Below the pieces are notes generated by a model that saw only the letters and a program-made list of their open reading frames with translations, was not told the DNA's origin and ran no database searches. DNA of 36,016 nt, taken from NCBI GenBank assembly GCA_964608895.1, contig CAZSPT010000002.1, positions 1 through 36,016 of the forward strand, read 5' to 3'. The stretch comes from CAZSPT01 sp964608895. Lineage in GTDB: Bacteria; Patescibacteriota; Patescibacteriia; 2-01-FULL-39-33. Made by a program: the position numbers and the translations under genes. Shown here in pieces: positions 30,744-36,016 of this stretch; the first letter of the stretch is position 1, and every line of letters begins with the position of its first letter.

Positions 30744-31268
30744 TTACTGCTTAGACTCCTTTAGATTGTTTAAAACCCCTAACAAATTTCTGATTCCACC
30801 GGAAAAAACATTTACTAAACCAGATAATGGAGCGGAAATACTCCCAACCGTTTTAGCGAGGAGCTCTTGATGGGATGGTAGTTTTGCCCATTGAGCAACT
30901 TCTTCAATGCCAATAAATTCGCCTTCAAAAATTCCCCCTAAAACTTTAAATTGCTCATGGTCTTTGGCAAAATCGGCTGTCAATTTGGCTGGAGCGATTT
31001 CATCGCCAAAACCGAAAACTCCGGCAAACTCTCCGGAAAATTCCTCCGGAGACTGCTCGGAATAATTGGTTTCGGTAAGAGCTTTCTGGAAAAGATTTTT
31101 TTTAATCACTAGATAAGCGGCTTCCTGATTCTGACAATTCTGCCGAAACTGATCTATTTCTTTAACTGAAATTCCGGAAAAATTAACAAAAACCGCTGAA
31201 GCGGCTTCTCCCAGCTTAGTTTTTAAATCCTGAATAATTTCTTTTTTTTGCGCCTTGGTTTTGGGCAT
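30744..31268 (-). CDS. rplJ: 50S ribosomal protein L10
   Basis: Anchors L7/L12 dimers to the large subunit. 174 aa, usual length. The start MPKTKAQKKEIIQDLKTKL is followed by AVFVNFSGISVKEIDQFRQN and the rRNA-binding YLVIKKNLFQKAL. The C-terminal part (SISAPLSGLVNVFSGGIRNL) leads to the long helix for L12 dimers (LGVLNNLKESKQ), which is short here. It is first in the rplJ-rplL operon, 31 bases before rplL, behind a leader that resembles the L10 autoregulatory RNA. Confidence 0.96.
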   Translation of the reverse strand: MPKTKAQKKEIIQDLKTKLGEAASAVFVNFSGISVKEIDQFRQNCQNQEAAYLVIKKNLFQKALTETNYSEQSPEEFSGEFAGVFGFGDEIAPAKLTADFAKDHEQFKVLGGIFEGEFIGIEEVAQWAKLPSHQELLAKTVGSISAPLSGLVNVFSGGIRNLLGVLNNLKESKQ

Positions 31269-31282
31269 AATTTTGGGGTTAA

Positions 31283-31380
31283 TAAAAAAAATCTGCGTTT
31301 CCGCAGACCAAAGCCGGATATAAGATTTCGGCTTCCTCGGCAGGTCTTAAGGCCGCCCGCGGTCTTTGGAAACTTAATCT
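31283..31380 (-). promoter_or_regulatory. L10 leader with intrinsic terminator
   Basis: On the minus strand: AGTTTCCAAAGACCGCGGGCG, an internal arm CCTGCCGAGGAAG, then CTTTGG closing on CCAAAG, followed by CTGCG-gaaa-CGCAG and ATTTTTTTT (31283-31306). The CCAAAGACC / TTAAGACCTGCCGAGG pattern is that of the L10 leader, which L10 binds to limit its own operon. The end is a classical terminator, so attenuation is likely. Confidence 0.75.
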
Positions 31381-31386
31381 TCCTCT

Positions 31387-31414
31387 ATTTTATCAAATTT
31401 GAAAAAAATGTCAA
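31387..31414 (-). promoter_or_regulatory. rplJ-rplL promoter
   Basis: Perfect TTGACA (31409-31414), 16-base spacer and TAAAAT (31387-31392) on the minus strand; transcription would start at the 5' edge of the L10 leader. Confidence 0.82.
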
Positions 31415-31461
31415 GCTTAAAAACAAACTGTTTAAATCCCGAATAATCGTCAAAAACCAAA

Positions 31462-32010
31462 TCAAATTCTTCCTTCCCGAAAAACAATAGCTTGGTAGCG
31501 CAAAATTTCAGTCTTCGGAGAAAGATAACATTGAGAATCCAAGCCGGCTTTTTGACAGAGACTTTGAAAAAACTCTTCTTTTTTTGAAACTTTCTCCCAA
31601 ACTTGGGGAAGATAAGTGGCGCTCTTGGACCCTTGCCTTAAAATTACCCCTTCCTTTTTTTTAATTTCGGAAAAACTTATTTTCTCGGGCGGGGTTAAAA
31701 TTGAAATTTCAATTATTGTTTCTTCCAACTCCGAAGTCCTTAAAGGAAGAAAGCGAGGATCCCGAGCCGCCGCCAAAGCATTGTCTCTTACCCCCAAAAT
31801 CAAAGACTCAACCGGCTCAAGATAGCCGATACAGCCCCGAAGCTGACGATTAGTGCTTAAAGAAACAAAAACACCCCGCTTTTTCCAAAGTTTTTGATTA
31901 ACCGTCTGGGGTTCAAATTTTCCCCCCCGAAGAAGTTTTTTCTTCAGAGTGGTTCGGGCGATTTTTAAAAGAAACTCTTTCTCGCCTCGAGTATAATAAT
32001 CTTCGCTCAT
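31462..32010 (-). CDS. AMMECR1-domain protein (AmmeMemoRadiSam family, protein A)
   Basis: 182 aa. The conserved core is clear: NRQLRGCIGYLEPVESLILG, then AAARDPRFLPLRTSELEETI and IEISILTPPEKIS. The LRGCIG motif is the family hallmark. AMMECR1-type proteins occur in all domains and are sometimes found with Memo and radical SAM partners, which are not present here. The biochemical role is not established. It follows mltG by 5 bases on the same strand, so both are in one transcript. Confidence 0.88.
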   Translation of the reverse strand: MSEDYYTRGEKEFLLKIARTTLKKKLLRGGKFEPQTVNQKLWKKRGVFVSLSTNRQLRGCIGYLEPVESLILGVRDNALAAARDPRFLPLRTSELEETIIEISILTPPEKISFSEIKKKEGVILRQGSKSATYLPQVWEKVSKKEEFFQSLCQKAGLDSQCYLSPKTEILRYQAIVFREGRI

Positions 32011-32015
32011 AATAA

Positions 32016-33020
32016 TTAGTCTAAATAACGGCGGATATTCTCTTGATGTTCCTGATAATTACGGGAAAAAATCGTTTCGCCTTCAGCAGTAGTTAAAAAA
32101 TAGTAATATTCGTTTTCTGAAGGAAAAACAGCCGCTTTCAAAGCGTCCAAACCGGGATTGGAAATCGGACCTGGCGGCAAGCCCCGATGTTTGTAAGTAT
32201 TATAAGGAGAATCAATTTTCAAATCAGCCAAACTCGGCCGCAAATCCTGCTTGCCGGTGATATAATTAATGGTGGCATCGGATTGAAGTCCGATTCCGGC
32301 CGCCAACCGCTTCAAAAAAACATCAGCGACCATTTTTTTATCCTCAAACGAGCGGGCTTCCCGCTCAATAACTGAAGCTAAAACAACCGTCTCAAAAACA
32401 GTCCGGTTTTGAGCGGCAACTTCCCGACGAAACTCCGTAGTGAACTTTTGATCAAAATTGTCCAGCATTTTCCGAATAACCGCTTCAGCCTCGGAATCGG
32501 CAAAAACTCGGTAAGTGTCGGGAAACAAAAACCCTTCAACCGTTTCAATCGGGACTTCCTTTAAAAAATCATAATCGCCGCGCCAGCGGCTGATTTCCAC
32601 CGCCGAAAAAAAATTTTCCCGAGAAACAAGCCCTTGAGTTTCAAGATAATCAGCGATTTTATCAAGGCTCCAACCTTCAATAATCGTTATTTTCCGCTCA
32701 TTTTCCAAACTGTCGCCGGAAACTAAAACTTCAACGATTTCCTGAATATTCATTTTCCGGGAAAGTTTGTGCTCCCCGGCTAGAAAATCTCCTTCAACTC
32801 GCTTCAACCAGATATAAGTTTCAAAAACCCACTTAGATTTAATAAACTTCTCGGCGGCCAACTGTTCAGAAATTTCATTAACTCCCTGGCCGGATTTAAT
32901 CGTAAAATAGCCCGGACCGCCCCGGGAATCAACCGGCTGAAACAAGGAATGAACAAAATAAACGGCAACTATCGCTATTGCCGCCGCTCCTACCAATAAA
33001 AAAAATTTAATTTTTCTCAT
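32016..33020 (-). CDS. mltG: Endolytic murein transglycosylase MltG
   Basis: Cuts nascent glycan strands in the membrane and so sets their length. 334 aa. N-terminal membrane anchor (KFFLLVGAAAIAIVAVYFVH), a LysM-like domain (GQGVNEISEQLAAEKFI) and the YceG catalytic domain with VEGFLFPDTYRVFADSEAEA and VLASVIEREARSFEDKKMVA, where the Glu in SVIEREA is the likely catalytic residue. The family ending SPYNTYKHRGLPPGPISNPG and AVFPSENEYYYFLT is intact. The leader holds a tandem 20-bp repeat. Confidence 0.95.
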   Translation of the reverse strand: MRKIKFFLLVGAAAIAIVAVYFVHSLFQPVDSRGGPGYFTIKSGQGVNEISEQLAAEKFIKSKWVFETYIWLKRVEGDFLAGEHKLSRKMNIQEIVEVLVSGDSLENERKITIIEGWSLDKIADYLETQGLVSRENFFSAVEISRWRGDYDFLKEVPIETVEGFLFPDTYRVFADSEAEAVIRKMLDNFDQKFTTEFRREVAAQNRTVFETVVLASVIEREARSFEDKKMVADVFLKRLAAGIGLQSDATINYITGKQDLRPSLADLKIDSPYNTYKHRGLPPGPISNPGLDALKAAVFPSENEYYYFLTTAEGETIFSRNYQEHQENIRRYLD

Positions 33021-33021
33021 A

Positions 33022-33061
33022 AAAACGAAAAACTTGTCTTTAAAACGAAAAAACTTGTCTT
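33022..33061 (-). repeat. Tandem 20-bp repeat in the mltG leader
   Basis: AAAACGAAAAACTTGTCTT (33022-33040) and AAAACGAAAAAACTTGTCTT (33042-33061) are direct repeats differing by one A. On the minus strand they fill the whole space between the transcription start and the mltG ATG. Confidence 0.85.
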
Positions 33062-33066
33062 CTTTT

Positions 33067-33095
33067 ATTATATCAACTTAAAAAACGAACCGCAA
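33067..33095 (-). promoter_or_regulatory. mltG promoter
   Basis: TTGCGG (33090-33095), 17-base spacer and TGA-TATAAT extended -10 (TATAAT at 33067-33072) on the minus strand. Confidence 0.7.
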
Positions 33096-33105
33096 CTAAA
33101 AAATA

Positions 33106-33114
33106 TGGTATAAT
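33106..33114 (+). promoter_or_regulatory. Promoter of the CAP-domain gene
   Basis: TGG-TATAAT extended -10 (TATAAT 33109-33114), 16 bases before ATG 33131; the -35 region is poor. It lies back to back with the mltG promoter, and the transcript leader would be only about 10 bases. Confidence 0.6.
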
Positions 33115-33130
33115 ATTAAAAAGAATTTCT

Positions 33131-33898
33131 ATGGCGAGAATCATCCAAAAAATATCTCTGGTTCTGGCAATTGTTTTTTTAATTGCTAAAATAATTCTAA
33201 TGACGGCGATTGTCTGCTATCCCGAGCCGGCGATTCCTAAACAAAAAACTCTGGAGATTACTCCCCAGGAAGTTGTTGAATTGACTAATAACTACCGTCA
33301 AAGCAAAAATCTCAATCCTCTAAAAATCAACCCCCGGCTAAACCAGGCGGCCGTCAATAAGGCTCGGGATCTTCTGGCCGGCCAATATTTTGCTCACCGC
33401 TCCCCAGACGGCAAAGATTTCTCCCGCTGGATTGAAGAAGTCAATTATCCTTACTTCTACGTCGGAGAAAATCTAGCGATAAATTTTCAAGACAGCCGAA
33501 AAATGTTCCAGGCTTGGCTGGACAGTCCGAGCCATCAAGAAAACATCGTCAGACCCCAATTTCAAGAAATTGGAGTGAGCGTGGTTAAAGGAAAATTTAA
33601 AAATCAGCAGGCAATTATCGTCGTCCAGCTGTTTGGAAGCAAAATTTCAACCGGCGGCCAAGAATTTCCCCAAAACCCGCTGGACAATCTTGAACCACAA
33701 TCCCTCTCCCGAGACAATTTTTGGCAAAGAGCTTTTTCTCTGGAAAATCTTGAAAAAATTGAGCTTATCGTCAATTATCTCTTAATCGTTTTTATCGGCC
33801 TAGCGGTCATCAGCTATCAGCCTCCGAAAAAAATCAACCAACCAAATATTAAACAGCCGATTACCAGCCGATACCAAGCAAAAAGCCCTAAAGAATGA
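33131..33898 (+). CDS. CAP (SCP/PR1)-domain membrane protein
   Basis: 255 aa. N-terminal signal anchor (about 8-28, ISLVLAIVFLIAKIILMTAI), an external CAP domain (about 45-175) and a second membrane span at about 212-232 (LIVNYLLIVFIGLAVISY). CAP landmarks are VVELTNNYRQSKNLNPLKIN, AVNKARDLLAGQYFAHRSPD, GENLAINFQDSRKMFQAWLD, SPSHQENIVRPQFQEIGVS. The His and Glu residues (AHRSPDG, GENL, SHQENI) of the usual site are present. The function of bacterial CAP proteins is not settled; an envelope role fits the neighbours mltG and uppP. The 3' end overlaps uppP on the opposite strand by 82 bases. Confidence 0.88.
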   Translation: MARIIQKISLVLAIVFLIAKIILMTAIVCYPEPAIPKQKTLEITPQEVVELTNNYRQSKNLNPLKINPRLNQAAVNKARDLLAGQYFAHRSPDGKDFSRWIEEVNYPYFYVGENLAINFQDSRKMFQAWLDSPSHQENIVRPQFQEIGVSVVKGKFKNQQAIIVVQLFGSKISTGGQEFPQNPLDNLEPQSLSRDNFWQRAFSLENLEKIELIVNYLLIVFIGLAVISYQPPKKINQPNIKQPITSRYQAKSPKE

Positions 33899-34632
33899 TT
33901 TTCAAGATATTTTAAAAGATATTTAATTGCCAAATAGCCGCTAATAAAAGCTGCTCCAAAGCCAATCGCCATGGCTAGCCAGTCAACCGCCAGCCAATCG
34001 GAAATTCCAAAAAATTTCTTCAAACCGGCTCCAAAAATCACCGGCATTGACAAAAGTAGGGAAAATTCGGCCGCTTCAACCCGGCGAAATTTTCGAGCCA
34101 GTCCGGCGACAATGGTAATTCCCGAGCGAGAAGTTCCCGGAATAAAAGCAAGCAACTGAGCAAAACCGATTATTATAGCGTCCATAAAACCGAGTTCAGT
34201 CAAATTTCTGCGGGGAACAGCCAATTTTTCAACCAGCCAAAAAATAACCGCTCCGATAATCAGCATCGTTGCTGTCAAATAACTGGAACGAAGATAATCA
34301 GAAATAAAATCTTCCAGAAAAAAACCGATAAAAGCAGCCGGAATAACCGCTAAAACTATCCCAAAAGCCAGCCGAATTGAAAAATCATCTTGAAAGCCGC
34401 CTTTAGTCAATCCAGAAAAAAGACCCCGGGCAATCAACTTGAGCTTCTTTTGAAAAAACAACCCCAAAGCGGCCAAAGTTCCAAGATGAAGAACAACGTC
34501 AAAAAAAATATTATCTCCAAAATCAAGCTGAAAAAATTCGCGGAAAATCAAAAGATGACCAGAGCTGGAGACTGGAAAAAATTCAGTCAATCCCTGAATA
34601 ATTCCAATAATCGCTATTAAGAAATAATTCAT
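33817..34632 (-). CDS. uppP: Undecaprenyl-diphosphatase UppP (BacA)
   Basis: Membrane enzyme that recycles the lipid carrier of cell-wall synthesis by removing a phosphate from undecaprenyl diphosphate. 271 aa with about eight hydrophobic spans. The two active-site motifs are present: GIIQGLTEFFPVSSSGHLLI (Glu and Ser-rich) and FAQLLAFIPGTSRSGITIV (PGTSRSG with the essential Arg). The C-terminus ends GWLIFFGG inside the opposing CAP gene. Only five bases separate its start codon from the divergent PAP2-like gene. Confidence 0.95.
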   Translation of the reverse strand: MNYFLIAIIGIIQGLTEFFPVSSSGHLLIFREFFQLDFGDNIFFDVVLHLGTLAALGLFFQKKLKLIARGLFSGLTKGGFQDDFSIRLAFGIVLAVIPAAFIGFFLEDFISDYLRSSYLTATMLIIGAVIFWLVEKLAVPRRNLTELGFMDAIIIGFAQLLAFIPGTSRSGITIVAGLARKFRRVEAAEFSLLLSMPVIFGAGLKKFFGISDWLAVDWLAMAIGFGAAFISGYLAIKYLLKYLENHSLGLFAWYRLVIGCLIFGWLIFFGG

Positions 34633-34637
34633 AAGTT

Positions 34638-35066
34638 ATGTTTCAATTAATTCTCATTCCTTTCGCGGCCGGTTTAATTACTCAATGCTTAAAACTCGTC
34701 TTTGACGGAATTCCGAAAAACCTCACCTGGAAGCATTTAATTAGCGACTACGGGGGAATGCCTTCGTCCCACACCGCAATTGTCGCTTCGCTGGCGGCGG
34801 CGGCCGGCCTTCGGGAGGGCTGGGATTCAGCCGCTTTCGCCTTAACGGCGATTCTGGCGATGATTGTAATCAGGGACGCCTTGGGCTTCCGCCGGGAAAT
34901 CGGCCGAAACGCCGTGCTGACTAATCAACTGGCCCGAAAAATTTCTCCAGACCGGAAAAAATTCCCGCTTCTAAATGACCAACTCGGCCACAGCTTGGCC
35001 GAAGTAACCATCGGCGGAATTATTGGAATTATTCTGGCCGCTTTGGCTCACTTCTTAATTTTTTAA
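34638..35066 (+). CDS. Divergent PAP2-family (DUF212) membrane protein
   Basis: 142 aa. Short membrane protein with about four spans. The phosphatase-like signatures are YGGMPSSHTAIVASLAAAAG and LLNDQLGHSLAEVTIGGIIG, with FALTAILAMIVIRDALGFRR between them. The family is annotated as divergent PAP2 and suspected to act on lipid-linked phosphates; no activity is shown for this group. Sitting head to head with uppP, it may take part in the same undecaprenyl-phosphate recycling (inference). It converges with yjbQ, whose stop is 8 bases away. Confidence 0.88.
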   Translation: MFQLILIPFAAGLITQCLKLVFDGIPKNLTWKHLISDYGGMPSSHTAIVASLAAAAGLREGWDSAAFALTAILAMIVIRDALGFRREIGRNAVLTNQLARKISPDRKKFPLLNDQLGHSLAEVTIGGIIGIILAALAHFLIF

Positions 35067-35074
35067 ATAAAAAA

Positions 35075-35494
35075 TTACTCGGCCAGAACAGAAACCAAAA
35101 TTTCCCGTTCCCGAGGCCTGTTATCAAAATCAGCAATAACCACTTTCTGCCAGCGACCCAACTTCAGCCGGCCGCCGGCAACCGGAACAGTTAAACTCGG
35201 ACCGATTAAACTCGCCCTAATATGGGAAAAGCCGTTGCCGTCTCCTTGACTTTCATTATGGCGGTATCTTTTATTTTGAGGGGCAATTTTTTCCAAAGCT
35301 TCCTTTAAATCCTCCTCCAAACCAGCTTGAGTCTCAATTACCGTAACAGCGGCGGTTGAACCGAGAACGAAAATTGAAGCAATCCCCTCCCGACTGCCGG
35401 TTTGGCTTATTTTTTGATTAATTAATTCGCTGATGTCAATTAAATCGCCAAAACCCTTGGTTGAAACGAAAATTTTTTCTTTAGTGATTTTCAT
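35075..35494 (-). CDS. YjbQ/UPF0047 family protein
   Basis: 139 aa from ATG 35492-35494, two bases after the mutM stop, so translationally coupled; the open frame extends into mutM but family members begin near MKITKEKIFVSTKG. The core is RYRHNESQGDGNGFSHIRAS, then LIGPSLTVPVAGGRLKLGRW and QKVVIADFDNRPREREILVS, the usual UPF0047 signature with HN.GDGN..SH. E. coli YjbQ has weak thiamine-phosphate synthase activity, so the real role is uncertain. Confidence 0.9.
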   Translation of the reverse strand: MKITKEKIFVSTKGFGDLIDISELINQKISQTGSREGIASIFVLGSTAAVTVIETQAGLEEDLKEALEKIAPQNKRYRHNESQGDGNGFSHIRASLIGPSLTVPVAGGRLKLGRWQKVVIADFDNRPREREILVSVLAE

Positions 35495-35496
35495 AG

Positions 35497-36016
35497 CTAT
35501 TTTTGACATTTCGGACAAAAATAAACGCCGCGATTGCCTAAAGTTATTTTTTTTATTTTTCCGGAGCATCGAAAGCATTTTTCTCCAGCTCGGTTATAGA
35601 CTTTCAAGAGTCGGCTGTAGCGACCGGTCCGACCGTCAAGCCGACGGTAGTCATTAGTTGAAGTCCCTTGCTTGGCTATTGCCGCTCGGAGAATTTTTTT
35701 TGAACAGCGGTGAAGGTCGGCAGTTTCCTTGGTTGAGAGTTTTCCGGCCGGCCGAGCCGGCCCAACTTTGGCGCAAAAGCAAATTTCAGAAGCATAAATA
35801 TTTCCGATTCCGGCAATCAAATCCTGATCCATTAAAAGCGGTTTGATTTTCTTTTTTGGTCGAGAGTTGAGAATCTCCCGAAATTTTTTCAAACTAAACT
35901 TTGGTTTAAGCGGCTCAAGACCGAATTTTTCCAAATAATTTTCCAATTCCTGTCGGGAAGCCAGCCAAAGCCAGCCAAATTTCCGAAGATCGTTGAAAAA
36001 CAAACAACCGCCGTCC
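35497..36016 (-). CDS. mutM: Formamidopyrimidine-DNA glycosylase, C-terminal part
   Basis: Repairs oxidised purines such as 8-oxoguanine and nicks the abasic site. The window edge removes the N-terminus including the catalytic Pro; about 172 residues remain, in frame to the edge. The visible part holds LFFNDLRKFGWLWLAS, then the helix-two-turn-helix segment KIKPLLMDQDLIAGIGNIYA and SEICFCAKVGPARPAGKLS. The C-terminal zinc finger is intact: CFRC and CPKC (GEKCFRCSGKIKK, YFCPKCQK). It is followed by yjbQ. Confidence 0.94.
   Translation of the reverse strand, partial: DGGCLFFNDLRKFGWLWLASRQELENYLEKFGLEPLKPKFSLKKFREILNSRPKKKIKPLLMDQDLIAGIGNIYASEICFCAKVGPARPAGKLSTKETADLHRCSKKILRAAIAKQGTSTNDYRRLDGRTGRYSRLLKVYNRAGEKCFRCSGKIKKITLGNRGVYFCPKCQK

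Noticed and set aside
1..36016. UGA read as glycine
   Set aside because: Several complete proteins end at TGA at the expected family length, and no in-frame TGA is needed in any gene.
1..36016. Mobile elements, prophage or toxin-antitoxin systems
   Set aside because: No transposase, integrase or phage gene seen. The winged-helix/nucleotidyltransferase-like protein lacks a toxin partner.

Overview
The window looks like an assembled (scaffolded) piece of a small bacterial genome, most likely a Patescibacteria/CPR member and probably Parcubacteria-like. This placement is inference. It rests on tightly packed genes, several unusually short housekeeping proteins (HrcA of 232 aa, a TsaB-like protein of 127 aa), a SecD carrying a peptidyl-prolyl isomerase insertion, a compact mraZ-rsmH-ftsL-PBP-murF cluster, and several single-copy proteins of unknown function. 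UGA ends many genes here (glycosyltransferase, CAP protein, TsaB, winged-helix gene), so the code is the standard bacterial one and not the UGA=Gly code of Gracilibacteria/Absconditabacteria. I saw no insertion sequence, prophage, CRISPR array or rRNA. Two runs of ten N (849-858 and 30143-30152) are scaffold gaps inside dnaJ and at the end of rplL.

Layout. 1-300: start of an unrecognised protein running off the left edge. 490-692: structured non-coding DNA and tRNA-Glu(CUC). 714-6743: protein quality-control block, in two minus-strand groups, dnaK-(145-aa ORF)-dnaJ and hrcA-grpE-hsp20. A plus-strand acyl carrier protein gene lies between them. A CIRCE-like operator overlaps the hrcA promoter. 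6806-10453: secD, secF and a membrane protein of unknown function. 10587-12223: an unrecognised plus-strand gene and glyceraldehyde-3-phosphate dehydrogenase. 12296-15084: translation operon rpsB-tsf-ricT-small ORF with its own promoter and terminator. 15130-18183: rpmE, prfA, a GT2 glycosyltransferase and prmC (release factor 1 and its methylase). 18186-20604: dus and cysS. 20630-21364: a pair of tiny genes, one very cysteine-rich, behind a strong promoter and a long structured leader. 21370-26539: division and cell wall cluster mraZ-rsmH-ftsL-PBP-murF with MraZ-type operator repeats. 26555-27624: TsaB-like protein and a winged-helix regulator. 27718-30006: a 762-aa multidomain membrane protein. 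30056-31414: rplJ-rplL with an L10-type leader. 31462-35066: AMMECR1-domain protein, mltG, CAP-domain protein, uppP and a divergent PAP2-family gene. 35075-36016: yjbQ and a partial mutM.

Many genes act together: HrcA/CIRCE with DnaK-DnaJ-GrpE-Hsp20; SecD with SecF; RF1 with PrmC; S2, EF-Ts, L31, L10 and L12 in translation; MraZ, RsmH, FtsL, PBP, MurF, MltG, UppP and the PAP2-like protein in envelope growth. The most novel-looking element is the structured leader plus cysteine-rich gene pair at 20630-21364. Next come the SecD-parvulin insertion, the overlapping back-to-back acpP/dnaK promoters, and the 762-aa phosphatase-like/propeller protein.
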